Positions 23,081-35,920 are shown, counted from the stretch's first letter. The stretch: DNA of 64,000 nucleotides from Diphasiastrum complanatum (GCA_029204225.1 CM055114.1:10379948-10443947); one strand, 5' to 3'. The notes: generated from the letters alone by a model not told the origin. A program made the numbers and translations.

Positions 23081-26000
23081 TCAGTGGGAGTCTGCCAACT
23101 GCTGACTACAATAGATCAGAAAGAGGCGGTGAGTCGACTCATGAAGAGAGATGAGATGTAGCAGACCCGCCACCATCGCCCGTTGTAGGATTGATAGAGC
23201 CTGAGCATGTTGCAGGGCAATGGAAATACGTTGTTTGAAAGAAGCCACGAGAATAGAACCAGGAATACCTTGACGCTATGCTGCCTGATGAGAACGCATG
23301 CGAAGAAAATCCTCAAAGCGTCGATGCAAGGTGCCATAAGTCTCAATTGTCAGGAGAATGAAAGCATCAGTAGGGTGCATGTCTGAGTAGTTTTTTCCTT
23401 CTCTTGTGTTGCCACGCCTGCCGCTTCTCCTGGTGTGAAGGCAGAGCGAGGCAGTAGGTCACCACACATGGAATCAGCAACAACAACATCTGCCAAAGTA
23501 CGAAACCCATCCTGAGAGAAGACAAAGTCAACACGCCTACGAGAAGAGTGGAACACGGTAGAAGGAAGGACATGAGACTGCTCTTTGAGGACATGGAATC
23601 CTCCATCTCTGGCTATAGCGGCCATTGCATCTCTGACAATATCATGCGTAGCTGTGCGCTCACTCCCAAAAGGACAATGGAGGAGGTGGATAGCAAGAGG
23701 GTGACCACAAACACACTTGGAGAGACCCAAGACCGAAGGACGAGGTAGCCCCAAGCGAAGACAAAGAGTAGTGGTGAAGATGGCCAAAGACAACTAAAAG
23801 GAAGGAATAACAGGCTGAGTTGACAACCAAGCCCCTGCACCTGGACCCGCACAAGAAAGAAGCCGGCTCGATGCAACGCCGAAGGAGCCTCAGAGAGTAT
23901 GTTGGAAAGGGTTTGCTTGTGCACGCGCTCCAAGAGGGTCTCTTGCAGGTGATCCAAAGGAAGACAAGCTTGGGCAGAGAGGGGGAGCAGCTCTCGCGCA
24001 GCGATGAGGAGGTGCTAGAAAGGCAAAGAACTGCTATCCACATGAGCAATGCAATATGCCAAGAGAGGGCGAAAGCCAGAAAGGAACTGAAGACAAAACA
24101 TGGGCGACAAGAGTCCACAACTCCCAAGAAAAGCTGCAGGTGCAAAAGAAACCGTAGAAAGAAGACCCACACCTCCACAAGAAATGGGTAATCGAGCCTG
24201 GTTCCCCGAGCTGAAATGGTCTCCACACCATCCAAAGAACCCGGGCCCAAAAGGTGGCCTAAAACATGCAAAAATTCCTGAGTAGGGGGGAAAGTCCGCA
24301 GCAGATAAAAAGGATGCTAGATAAAGCAAGACGTCAAGATGCCAAACTTGACCTGAGTGTCACCCAATCGGGGAAGCAGATCTAAATGAGCAACATCCTC
24401 TTGGAGAGGCTCACCAAGAAAAGCAGAGCTGAAGGAAGCAAACCCAAAAGGAACACCCAGAATGCCAATACCATCTGAAGGAGCAAGGAAACCTTGAGGA
24501 GGAACGAAGTCCTGGGGAAGACCTGCTGGAGACCACACTGAACACTTGCGATTGAATAGACAAACCAAGAGAAGCCAACTACTCAGAGAAATGATGAAAT
24601 GCGAGGAGCACCACAAGAGCAGGACCAACAATATGAGTGTCATCAACAACCGAAGGAAATAAGCAGGAGGGAAAGTCCTCTGCAAAAGTACGAAGAGCAC
24701 AGAAATGAGCCAGAGCAAAAAGAGGACCACCCAAAGGATCACCTTGACGAGTACCTGTTGTAGACTAGATAGTAGAAAGATCCCTAGAGCGCACATGGTG
24801 ACTGTAAAAGAGAGGAGCCTCAGTAGCATAGAACAACCGCACAAATGGGATAAGCTGAGCCAACTCACCACCAGCCACGCGTAGCTCCCAAAAGATCGCA
24901 GCTCTAGAAACAGAGTTAAAAGCATTGGAAACATCCACTTGGAGAACAACCCAGTCAGGATGGAAATCAAGTGTGGCACACAAACCATGAATGACAGCTT
25001 CACAACCGCTAGGAGTAGAGACGCCAAACTGATGAGGGGAGAAAAAAGAGACGAAAATCTGTTGAAACTGAAAACATATAGAGCGACTAGCAAGAAGGAG
25101 GAGGACTTCGCCAACAACAATGAGACAGACGCCACCCGAGGCTTTAGTCATGGTGATCAAACGAGACGCAGACAAAAGACATGCAACAGAAGAAACAAAA
25201 AAAGGACTGTGACCAGAGGCGAATAGACCTGAAAGAGTTCAACAAAGCCACTAGCAGAGTCCTCAGGTGGAAAACAATCACGAAGGTGTTCATAGACCAA
25301 ACCGGAGGGACCACCAACAACAAGACGAGGACCACGATGGAAGGCACAAGAGAAAAAATCACGATCAAGCACCAAGTGAACATCAGGTATAAAGTCTTCC
25401 AGAAACAAGAGAAGAACGCCTTCAAAAGCAGGATGAAGAGCTTAGAGAGCAGCAACAATATCAGCAGAAGAGGGAGCGGGTGTGAGAGGAGCTAAAGCTC
25501 GAGCTGCACAATAATACTCACCAACTTGCACAAGAAATAGTGTGTGACGAAGGCAACGATGGAGAGGTGGGGTGCCTTGAGGTTGAGAGTCATGTGAGTT
25601 GTAAATAGCAAGTGCCTGACAACGGGCAAAGTGTTTATCATGAAGCGTTTCCTAGACTCTCGATAGAAATCGATGAAGGCGAACACGAGTTTCTCTATGA
25701 CCAGCATCCCCACTCTTGGGAGGGAGGACCAGACACCAAAGGGGAAAAAGAAAAAACAGATTCCAAGCCGCAATGTCAAAGGGGTCAATAGCCAAGCGAT
25801 CAAGAGGAAGACACATAGTAAGTTGAGTTTCACGACGGAGAGTGAGGAGAATATGAAAGTAGAGCCTTGGACGAGGGAAGCCCAAGTGAAAAGTGTCGAG
25901 GACATCAAGGGAAGAAATCCGAGGCCAAGCTAAAGCAGAGGGTGAATGAAGTGCTGAGAGAGGAAGGCAATCTTGAGACGATTGAAGCAGCGTAGGACAA

Positions 26001-26314
26001 GAACGCTGATGACAACGGGCAAGACCTCTTCTAGGAGAGAAGAAATGACCACAAGCATGGCAAGGAACCCGATCAGGGGGTTGAGAAAGCAATGCAACAA
26101 GGGTCGAAGGAGGGAAACAACCAAGCGAGGGAGCAAAAGCTCCATGGAAAGAGTTGGCCAAAGAAGGAATAGAGGGTGTTGAGGCAACAAGCATGGAACC
26201 ATCAGCAAAAAGCACAGCCTGACGCGAATGAGGAGGGGAGTCTGGAGGAGGAGAGACAGTGGAAGTAGATCGTTTGAGACTGAGAGGATGAAGTCGAGAG
26301 ATGTCTGAAGCCAT
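23081..26314 (-). pseudogene. RLE-type non-LTR retroelement: zinc finger, RT, knuckle, endonuclease
   Basis: The minus strand from the ATG at 26314 carries, in order: a Ser/Pro-rich start; a zinc finger PCHACGHFFSPRRGLARCH..C (about 26080-26020); VGGPSGLVYEHLR in front of RT (about 25320); the RT core with FFSPHQFGV and VLQVDVSNAFNSVSR (about 25060-24890); a catalytic box SVVDDTHIVGP (about 24655-24610); thumb SPAGLPQDFVPPQG (about 24530); a CxCG..HxxxC knuckle KCVCGHPLAIHLLHCPFG (about 23715-23660); and RRRVDFVFSQDGF..LADVVVADS (about 23545-23475), a PD-(D/E)XK-like endonuclease. The tail frame SIALQHAQALSILQ ends at a TGA at 23081. Several frameshifts and stops (for example after 25652) break it. 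The layout matches elements with a restriction-like endonuclease, and no APE domain is seen; I cannot name the clade. The neighbour upstream is unit U. Confidence 0.8.
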
Positions 26315-26363
26315 GAGAACAACTATACAAAGAGATCCCTGTGATGGACCACCTCACCAACTG

Positions 26364-29300
26364 TTAGGGCCTATTTTGACGGGGGGTTGGTCCAGCCAAA
26401 ATGTCCTAAAAGGGTCAAAGGGCCCCACCTCTAATGGCGGTTCGGCCCTACGTGAGCAACATAGGGTTTGCCACTTCCAACCCTGATGGCCTTCTCTATT
26501 GCCCCGTGCTCTCCAACCGATGAGAGTTTTCCAGGCTCTCAGAGATACGGTTGCAAGGAGGAGGTGCTAGTACTTTTGGCTGCAATGATTCACTAGCTTT
26601 CTAGGGTCACGGTTCCGTAAAACTTTTGATCACTAATTCGCGTTAGGATCTTGCTAATATCTCTTTCCCCATTGAATTCGGTTTACAGTTAGTAAAAATT
26701 TTACATGGGCTGGAAACCAATATATTGTCTATGATGTGCTTGTGGGGTGCAAGTTATACGCACCGCTTTGTTTGCTAAGCGGCGGTATTTTCGCCGACCG
26801 TTAGGTCTAGGTATTTCGCTAGACAGTACCGACGGTGGGTGTGACTAGTGTGACGCTTAACCAAGGCGATGTATTTCAACCGCGGATGGTGGACGACCCG
26901 CTCTGGTGTTTCATAGAGGTCGGGTCCAATTAATACGCTTCATAATTGAAAAAACGTAAGAAACACCTCAAAAACTTGACGATTCCATATAGTCGTTTAA
27001 TAAATCTAACTCAGCAAGATGTTAACTACCCAGCCTACAGTTCTCTCCATACAACACATTCTAAATCAGTACAAAACAAAGTTATTTATTTTAACACTTT
27101 CACTAAACGAGTTGGAAATAGGCTCTCATTGTTCTAATTAGCCATGCCGCATTTGTTTATAAAATATTACAATTCCGAATTGAGTTTGAATTTATGCTAA
27201 AACCGATTCACTATAAAAGCTACCAAGTATTCACTTGGTTATATGGAAACAACCTCAAAATGCAATCGTAGCAAAACACAATCTGTATGACTCGTTCTTC
27301 TAAATCGATGTACTTGATACCTTAAAAACTTGCTTTACTACAACATTTGCAAAAATTTCATTCCAATCACAAGTGATTAAGGCTATGATATCACACTACG
27401 AAGGGATTGACCAACAGAACTTCATGGAACTGAAATGAATAGACAGTGCATAGGTCAAGTAAACACTTACCTCAATGTGCAATTAGGTAGCCGGATTGCG
27501 TGGAACCCAACTAGTCATGAATGCTTCAACTAGTTGTCGTTTGACATCTTCTTTGCCTTGCATTTACGGACAGTTGAATCAGCAACAAGATAAAAAAAAT
27601 GGTGATTTTGGACAGTTGCCACAGGTCACTATACAAATTTCAGCTTGCCACAGACAGAACGATGCTTGTGCATCACAGAGAGGCTGCGAAACTGGAGGGA
27701 TAGGTCACAAATAGCTCGGGCAGACCAATGGTTGACTGATACAGGCGAAGAACAATCCGAAACAGCTCGTAGATGTTGTGGGCAGGTCACCGCCGATCAC
27801 AGAAGCAAAATGGAATTCCAAAACCTACTCTTACTTGCAGTAACACATTCATGCAATCACTTTCAAACAAACAATCGAGAACCTAACGAATCCAACATTA
27901 CTTCACAAGCAAATATCTTCAACCAATCGAAACGGTACCACTAGCAATCACCATTAAAAAAACATCCCACAACTAAACTCATAATAACAAGGGAATGCAT
28001 GCATTACCAACAATGAAGACACCATCATCCGACTATAAGAAGTAAGCACCCATCAAACTACTTCAAGCATTCAACTATAACAATCAATCTCCAACCCACA
28101 ATACTTGGCAGCATCCAAGTAAGCACCAACCGAAGTAAGAAATGTCAATCCACACCTAATTTCCAGCACTCACCAAACTTCCATCCTCTCTCAAGCATAC
28201 CATGCTTCACCCTCAAGCATTTATCACACACATGATTAGCAATGTTACATTCAATTTAGAACTAATTCTAAGCAGCTCATATTGAACCACTAAACTGTCT
28301 CAAACACACAACTAGCATGGGACAACATAAGACAATAATACAAGACAACAACCATTCAAATCCACTAACCCTAACATGGAGCAACGACATTCACACCTAC
28401 TAACACCAAAATAGAACTTAACTTCAAAGCATTCTCAACCATTCAAGCTCTCAACAACCCTTTCCAAGACAACTCCCAAATGTACCAACTCAAAATACTA
28501 ACATCCAAAAATACCAACTCTCAAAAGTACTAACATTTGAAATACAAGGAGTTGGCTCCTTTTTATAGGAAAATCCAATGCATCCCCTTCACAATGCCAT
28601 CTTGCCATTATTCATGCCCTCTTTGCCATTTGTCCCCAACCCATTAGATAGTACACCTAGTGGCCTCCATGAGAGAGTGGGGGAGTGATGCATCCAAGGC
28701 TCTCTTCCAAAACTAGCCAAGATGCCATTTTTGTTAAAGGCTAGGGAGGCCATTTCAAGTTTACCTTTTGTACACCCTAGAAGCCCAAAATGTCAATGGC
28801 TAGTGGGTGTACCTCCCAATTTTTTATAGCCTCCAGGGTGTTTTGGCATTTATTATCCAAATTTTGGGTGAGGCCCTTTTTCGACCCCTATTTTTAGTAG
28901 GTCGCCTTCGTTTTTCTTTGGGTACTTGTGTTTTTGACCTTTCTTCGATTTTTTCAAGGGTCGTGCGCCTACTGCTCATTTGTCTGGGTTTTTGGTCTGT
29001 TGGATAACTACTTGGCCCGCATATTTTGTTAATTGCCCGTAAATTTCCCAAACTTTGTTGTTAGGGTTTCTGTGACTCCTTGACACTGAATCCATATTTT
29101 TCGGTCCCATTTTTACCCGAAACTTTTCTTTCTCGATTTTTTCTTCTGTGGTTGACTTTTTTGACATTCATGACTAGGGCTCCCACGACAACACGGTTTC
29201 CCTGAAAAATACATTGAGTGATTATATATTAGTAAAAATGGACTCAGTACATGGTGAGATTTTAGCACGGTCATACCGGCTATTTTTTTACAACTGGCCA

Positions 29301-29597
29301 TTTTTTTGAAAAGCCGTAAAATATTCTTCGGCCATTTCTAAGGCCGCAAAATTTGCTCTAGCCTCATTTAGGACAGGCTGGGGCCCAATTCTAGGTGGAC
29401 CGGCACTTTTGGCTCGGTCTTACAAAACTTGACCACAAAACATTTTTGACGATTTTTTTGAAAAGTCAATTTCTTACTTTTAAACTATGTCTAGTCACTT
29501 TAGGGGCGGGCTAGGACCCAATTCTAAGGCAAATTTGTGCCAATTTGTCTCTAATAGCCGGATTTTACATGCCGATTTTTTCACTTATTGCGAACTT
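26364..29597 (+). repeat. Unit U, copy 2, abutting the RLE retroelement
   Basis: Collinear with 917-4036. It starts TGTTAGGGCC.ATTTTGACGG at 26364, only 50 bp from the retroelement ATG at 26314 on the opposite strand. Read on the minus strand it would form a 3.2-kb 5' leader. The match ends at about 29597, where copy 1 ends at about 4036, which fixes the outer border of the unit. It includes the G-poor tract (27950-28550) and the 63-codon frame at 28976-29167. No protein domain was recognised. Confidence 0.8.
28976..29167 (-). CDS. Short conserved ORF in unit U copy 2, hypothetical
   Basis: The counterpart of the frame at 3455-3646: same length (63 codons), same start pattern M-x-KKS and nearly the same last 19 residues. 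Differences in the first half are mostly replacements, not frameshifts. There is no recognised domain, and coding status is doubtful. Confidence 0.2.
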   Translation of the reverse strand: MSKKSTTEEKIEKEKFRVKMGPKNMDSVSRSHRNPNNKVWEIYGQLTKYAGQVVIQQTKNPDK

Positions 29598-30608
29598 AAG
29601 CTTCAATATTAGTCCGATTTTTCGTGCAAAAATATCGGCTAACACCAACTAAACTGAGATCTTTTTTATATTTTTATATTTTTCTTCACACGGAATGTCG
29701 TTAACCTCGATGGAGCTATCGGCCAATGTAAACCTTTTGTAATAGATTTCGAAGGACTTGCCTAAACAGAAATGGCCACCAAAATTCTAAAAGACCAAAA
29801 ATAGGAATTGTTTTGAAAGCTCTATCGCTGCTCCTTTGCTACCAAGTGAGAGATCTTAACAGTATAATAGCATTCAATCTTGATGCCTCAAATGTTCTGC
29901 TATAAAAGACAAAGAGCCAGATTCTAATTCTACAGGTCGCTTCATAAAAACACTTATATCTTCTGATTTCGACTGAATCTACACAATCGCGTCGGTTAGA
30001 ATTTAGACAAGACAATTTCGACCAATTTTACTTTTTACACAAACTTGATCTGACGGCTGGATCATTCGCTATGCTCTTCGAAAGTCTACAAATCCCTAAA
30101 AATTGCAAAATTTTGGAGGAGGCCTTGGACCTGGCTCGATCTGCACTCAAATGTTCCTTCAACTTCCTATCCCCAAAGGCTCTTGCTAACAATTGACACC
30201 CACTCAGTTCACACAACTATGTACCTTGTTGGTGGAATACAAAGATTGTTTTGCATGGTCATACAAAGATCTGAAGAGCATACCAACTACCGTAGTCTAA
30301 CATACCATACTCTTGGTGGATGGAGCAGTCCCCAAGGTGAGCCAATATTATCGCTGCAATCCCAATGACCAAACATGAGTTGCAAAACCTGATCAATGTC
30401 AATTTCATTTATGAAATTGAGTATACAGAATGTCTATCGTCGATAGTCATAGTACCCAAAAAGAACGACAAAATACAAATCCGTAAAATCTGAAGGCATT
30501 AAATGCAGTTACCAAGAAAGATCATTTTCCTTACCTTTCACGAAAAGTACTTTGGATCGAGTAGTAGGAGCAGGAGCTTACAGATTTCTGGATGACTTTA
30601 GTGGCTAC
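29598..30608. other. Intergenic stretch without recognisable gene
   Basis: It lies between the border of unit U and the 5' LTR of Copia element 2. Only short frames without signatures are present. Confidence 0.5.
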
Positions 30609-31454
30609 TGTTGAAAATTGTCACCTCTCACTTGTCATTTTTTTATTGTAAATAAAGATCAATCATGAGTACAATGAGAGAAATGTTCATGATTTGATTT
30701 CACACGTGTGGAGCCTGTTCCCACATGTGAAAGAAAGTACTTTTCATATTTGTAAATATCTACTTTGATTTTGTATCAATTAAGTCAAGTGTGAACATGA
30801 TATGACTAGTTTTTAGTCAAGTTGGCTAGTCACCTAGAAGTTAGTTTATTTTTGCATGTGCATGAGTAAATGCTCCCACATGGCAAGTGGATGTTCACAC
30901 GTGGATGTTGACCATTTTCCTTGGATCCTATTTTGTAGGGAATATTCCTATTTCTAGGAGACTAGCTCTTTGTATTTTAGCCATATTCTATAACGTCAAC
31001 TTTGGATAAGGTTCAAGGATGGATCAAATGGATAGATCTGAGTGATGTGGCACTCTTCACACGTGTGAAGACCTGCTAAACTGTACCAGACTCATGGATG
31101 TACTTGATTCATAAAAGGATCATCATTTTGCTAGATTGATGAGACTTTTGCATTCTGCACTTTTTGTGAGATTTCTAGTCAATAGAATTGTGATTTTATT
31201 GAATGATTGCTATCAAGAACCTATGTACTTGTTGTTTCAGATGCAGGCCGTACAGTGGACAGTACTCCACACGTGTGAGGCCACTCTCACTTGTTTATGA
31301 AAATTTGATCCATTGCTCTTGCTTAAATCTAAGTGTAGTGAATCTCGATCAAGATCCAAACTGTAGAACTTGATAGATCTATTGATTAAGCAACCAATAA
31401 CTCTCTATGATTGTTAGGTACAATCACTAATGTCCTAAAACTAAAATTTTATCA
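30609..31454 (+). repeat. 5' LTR of Copia element 2 (846 bp, TG...CA)
   Basis: It begins TGTTGAAAATTGTCACC and ends AATTTTATCA, directly followed by a tRNA-Met primer site. It contains three perfect CACACGTGTG palindromes (30701, 31058, 31268), one CACACGTGG (30896) and a related CCCACATGTG (30720). CACGTG is the G-box/E-box core recognised by plant bHLH and bZIP factors, so these are candidate transcriptional elements of the LTR. No matching 3' LTR was found in the window. Confidence 0.75.
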
Positions 31455-31467
31455 TGGTATTAGAGCC
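31455..31467 (+). other. Primer binding site of Copia element 2 (tRNA-Met)
   Basis: TGGTATTAGAGCC differs at one base from the standard TGGTATCAGAGCC and directly follows the LTR end. Confidence 0.85.
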
Positions 31468-32048
31468 GAGTAAGAGAGTGATCATTTGATTCATAAAACT
31501 TGCAAAGATCATTGGCAAAATGTGTTTTTGGCCAGTACTAGTGAGGGCGAGTTCATCTAGAGTGATAACTTGTTTTTATTTGGATCAAATCGACTTGGAG
31601 GCTGTGTATGTACTTTTTACACGTATGAAACCATACAACAACTTTCATTTCAAGTTACCTTGTGTTTTTTGGTCCTATAATCTCAATTCTAGTCCAAATT
31701 TAGTGCTTTTTGAAGCATAGTATTGATCTAGATTCAATCTAGCTAATGCCTATGACCAAATAGAGTTTTGGATCATTGTAGCATTTCGTTTTGGAGTTTA
31801 AGATCAGATCTAAGAGGCTGATTTGTTCAGATCCTTAGTTGAATTGAAACCTCTAAGAAAAGTGTAAAGCAAAAATTTTTGTGAGAGTGAAAGCTAGGAA
31901 TTTTTGTTAAGATCTAATTGTGTATCATTCAAGCTTGAGTGCTAGTTTGATAGAGACAAGGCTATAGGCAATCTTGTGAGCTTTAGGCCTTTCATAGATC
32001 TTTAAAATTCATAAATCTTTGTGATTTTAGAAGAGCATTCATTCTACA

Positions 32049-33385
32049 ATGTCATCTATGGGTGGTTATTTGTTGGAATCAAGTGAGAGACTCACTTCCA
32101 CAAATTATTCCACTTGGAAAGTCAGGATGGAATCACTCCTAGTGATCCATGACCTCTTTGACATAGTTCTAGGAGTTGAGGAAGAGCCTCAAGCTGCCCA
32201 AGAACAAACCAAATACAAGAAGAGAGTGAGATTAGCTCTACATTGCATAAAGTTGAATGTATGCAATGACCTCTTGAAGGAGGTGTCTTCTTGTGCCTCA
32301 TCTAAAGAGGCTTGGGATTCATTAAAGATTATCTATGAATCGAATCCAATAACACTTCAAGAATCCTCATGCTAAGAAATCAAGTTTTTCAAAGTATGAA
32401 AGGAAGTGGAGAGAGTGGACAAGAGTATGTCCTTAGGATCAAATCTCTTAACAAGGAATTGAGTGCTATAGGAGAGAAGATCCAAGATCAAGAGCTAGTA
32501 CAAATCATATTGAATGGCCTTGGTGATTAGTTCACCAACTTGGTCCAATCATTTGATACTCAAGGCACTCTTCCATCCATTGAAAAGTTGCACAATGTTC
32601 TTGTGGTCGAGGAGAGTAGACTCCTACACCTGAAGACAAGAATGGAAAGCATGTCACTTAATGGAGGAGAGGAGAAAGCAAATTTTACATCCAAAGGCAA
32701 GAAGAAACAACATCCATTCAAGAAGAATCATGGCAAGGAGGCTGAGATGAAGAATGGAGGATCAACTTCCAAAGGCAAAGTGAAGAACAAGGCAAAGCTC
32801 AAGTGTTTCTTTTGTGGGAAGAAAGGACACTTTGCTTCAGAATGTTACTTGAAGAAGAATCAACAAGCAAATGGAGATCAAGGGAACATTGCTCAAGAGG
32901 AAGAAGATGAGGATGGATTCAACACATCCTTAATGGTTGCATCTACACCAACTTTAAGTCAAGACACACGGTGGATAGATAGTGGAGCTAGTTCCCACAT
33001 GTCTTTTAACAAGCACTGTGCCCTTAGTAGGAAGACCCAGGAATCTTAAGTTGACCACTTTGTCATCCCGTTGTTGTTGTTCATTTTTCTACTCTTCTCT
33101 CTTGTAATGACTCTAAGAAGTCAGTATACACTGCTAGTGATCAAGAATGCAAGATAGATGGTATAGGATCTATTCCTCTTTGCTTAGGCACATCTAAAAG
33201 GATAGATCTAGATAATGTTTTGTATGTTCCTACCATTTTAAGAAACTTGCTTAGTGTAGAAAAATTAATGGACAATGGACTAGATGTACATTTCAAGAAT
33301 GGAGTTTGTTCCATCTTGAAAAATGATTGTCGCACTGTTGGATCCGGAGAGTGGACATACTCTCTCTATTATCCTTGTAAGGCCC
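32049..33385 (+). pseudogene. Copia element 2 gag-protease, broken and truncated
   Basis: The ATG at 32049 opens a gag with NYSTWKVRMESLL. It frameshifts near 32370, has an in-frame TAG at about 32528, then continues with basic stretches and a complete CCHC knuckle CFFCGKKGHFASEC (about 32810-32850). The protease motif WIDSGASSHM is at about 32970. A stop and frameshift follow at 33047. A second frame resumes with YVPTILRNLLSVEKL and breaks off at about 33385 where other DNA begins. The integrase finger is missing. A related integrase piece occurs at 39045-39510, on the far side of a gypsy element. Confidence 0.85.
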
Positions 33386-33523
33386 GGTGGAAGTCCAGTA
33401 AAATATTCCAGCTGTAAGGCTGGTGGATGATTGGCCAATTGGGCGTATAGATGGTAATTTTATCCATAGCCAATCCCAAATCTTTCCATTTTTGTCTTCG
33501 CGGCATTGGCACGTAATAAGGAT
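33386..33523. other. Junction between Copia 2 and the gypsy D element
   Basis: It starts TGTAAGGCCCGGTGGAAG. It does not match the right-hand LTR of gypsy D (38296-39039), so this border is not a simple LTR end. It also contains the tail of the extra ORF frame. Confidence 0.4.
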
Positions 33524-35842
33524 CTACCGCAACTGGCGAGGGTTGGCGACGTAACTCCTAATTGATTCCGAAGTTTTCTCAAAAACCGTGATTCTCCATG
33601 TCGGTTGCTCTCCCAGTGCAGGTATTTTGTCCAATTCTTTGCCGGCCTCGATCTCGGAGGTCTTAAATTTGAGAACCCATCCACCACGCGAGGACTCATG
33701 TGGATGCTGCTTTAAGAAGGTTTGGATCTGGTCCTCGACGTTGATGGGCCTTCTGAATAAATGGCTTGCCCTTGATGAGGATGGACTTGCTTGTACTGTC
33801 GGTATAATTGGCGGTTGATCTGCTAGATCTAGAGCTCCCCCTTGGTCCATGCTCGAATCAACCCTTGTATCCATCTGTACAGCTTCTTGGCGCAAAGGGG
33901 ATGGTCTCTTTTGCCTTTGCCAACTCGGTTGAAGTTGCTCCTTTGAATCTATCAAAGCGGCCTTGGAATCCCTGAAGGGCCACTTTGTATGTTTCCACTT
34001 TCTTGAACAAAAATGCAATCTCCGTCGGCGTGACCGGATAATCGGGTATTTGTGTTTGCAGATATGCATCACGCTCAAGGGTGGTCACATCCAATTCACC
34101 TTCAAGCCGTGTGCGATCTGTTTTGGCCATTTGTAATTGCCCCTTCAGTAGCTGCACCTGTTGCTTGGCATCTTGCACGGCCTTATCTACCTAATCCTGT
34201 GCGGTTGTCAGGGCGTTTTGCAGGGAGCTGATGTAGGTTTCCAAGCGATCAGCTTCTTGCTGGGCCAATTTCTTTTCGCTTTCAGTCTTTTCTTCATGTT
34301 GCTTGGCTATCTTCACCTCTCGATCCAGCTGGACAATTTTCTGGCTGATCATAGTGTTTTTGGATCCTAAATCAGAGATCCTCTGCTCCATTTCCTTCTT
34401 CTTATCCAGCATAGACTGGATCACTTGCCCAAGGCTTGAAACTAACCCGAGAGCATCACCAGAATCGACAATCGTGGAGGTGGTAGTAGCAGGAGACCCT
34501 GATGGTATTGTCGTTGGTAGGCATGGAATAGGTGCCAAGGTCTCTTCTTCTTAAAAAATATCCTCATCTTCAAACCCTTCAGGCATCGTGGCGTCGAACT
34601 ACTTTGGTGACTTTACAGCTGTGTCGACCCGAAGTGTGGCTAGGCTACCCTGTGTGGGTGGTTGCTGACTGGCATCTTCGACACCAATAGTAGCTTCATG
34701 GATATGCCCGAATCCTCTTTCAGGGGATTGGGGCTCAAAGGGCGCTGGGCTCTGGGGCATTTCAAATATTTCGGTGGCCCCAAGGGGGTCGGAATCATCA
34801 AACATATCCATGAAGAACTGTGTGCTGGGTGAGGTTGCTTCGGTGTGCGGAGGTGAGGCGACCTGGGCAGCCGTGATGGGAATGGTAGGCCCAATGGTCA
34901 CAGACTGTCCTTGTATGGAAGCAGAGGTGAGGGAAGCATCAGAGACGGGGGGAATGGGAAGTTCAGTGCGAACAGCAGCAGGGGGTGGAAGCATAGTTGA
35001 TGAGGTATGCCTAGTACGTCGTCGTGACGTGGAAGGTGAGTCAAGAATTATGATCTCGCTGCATGGACGATGATGACTATGAGAACTTGAGGCCTGGTGA
35101 GATGACTCGGCCGGTGCTTCTTCGTAAACCGAAAGCACAGAATCCAACTGGAAGCCATGGATTCTGTTTTCTAAGTGAGAAGCGGCTAAGAGAGACAATA
35201 GAGAGCCAGCAACGAACTGCTGCTTTGTATTGGCCTTAATACTCGCTTGAGCTCACCAGAAATAGTCTTGAACCAGTTATATGGTTCAAGAGGGGCTTTG
35301 GCCAACTTTATGTGGGACTCCACTATCCTGTGAAGGATTTGAGATGTGATGCGGTCTTTCCTGAGGTTGCCAACCATCAGGAAATGATTCAACAACTGGG
35401 CAGCGGCGTGGAGGGAAAGCTCAATGATGGCTTTCATAAGGTAGCCATCATTAGTCCAGTGCAGATCATTGGTGAGGTCGATGTATGGCTTGATGGCATG
35501 TTTGGCGTGCTTGTGATTGGGTGAGGCTTGCGTACCAGATGAGAATCCTATAGCTGCAAGTGCGGCCTCAGTGATGCGCACCTTGTGTGTGGCTCCTTGG
35601 AAGGTGATATAAAACTTGGATTTCTCTTCCTTCCACGTACTGAAGGCAAAAGTGATGAAATCCATATTGATGCGTCCCGAAAAGGCTCTCTCATGAATAC
35701 CCATTGTAGTAAGTAGAGGCTGCGCAAGGGTCATCCACTGAGTGACCATGCTTGTGCTAGGAAGAATCATGATGTCCGTTGCAGATGGGACATCACGATG
35801 GATAGTATAGTGCGAAGACTGGGAAGTATCAGTAGATGACAT
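33524..35842 (-). pseudogene. Gypsy D extra ORF after pol: PMD-like head, S/P linker, coiled coil
   Basis: Read from an ATG at 35842, about 770 codons in a mostly single path, broken by a frameshift near 35190, three in-frame stops (two about 34555-34610, one near 34189) and another frameshift near 33900. The head (35842-35190) contains FITFAFSTWKEEKSKFYITF and VRITEAALAAIGF, a pattern like the plant mobile domain (W...F.I..G....IT..D/A...LG). The middle (35190-34620) is Ser/Pro/Thr-rich. 34440-34050 is a heptad-type coiled coil (KKKEMEQRISDLGSKNTMIS). The tail has VEDQIQTFLKQHPHE and GWVLKFKTSE. It lies downstream of the integrase on the same strand, as extra ORFs do in some plant gypsy lineages. 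A relative of the head is at 49350-49998. Function unknown; the PMD link is by pattern only. Confidence 0.55.
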
Positions 35843-35920
35843 GATGATCAGACAGGAATTATAACCGTGTGAGAGTGTATCAGAAGGCAATGCAGGAAAT
35901 TTGGAAGGCTTTGGTCGCAA

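Noticed and set aside
23548-25495. Plus-strand Lys/Arg/Glu-rich frames (for example 23820-24191 and 25181-25495)
   Set aside because: They are antisense to the retroelement coding strand; the charged composition mirrors its Leu/Phe/Ser-rich codons.
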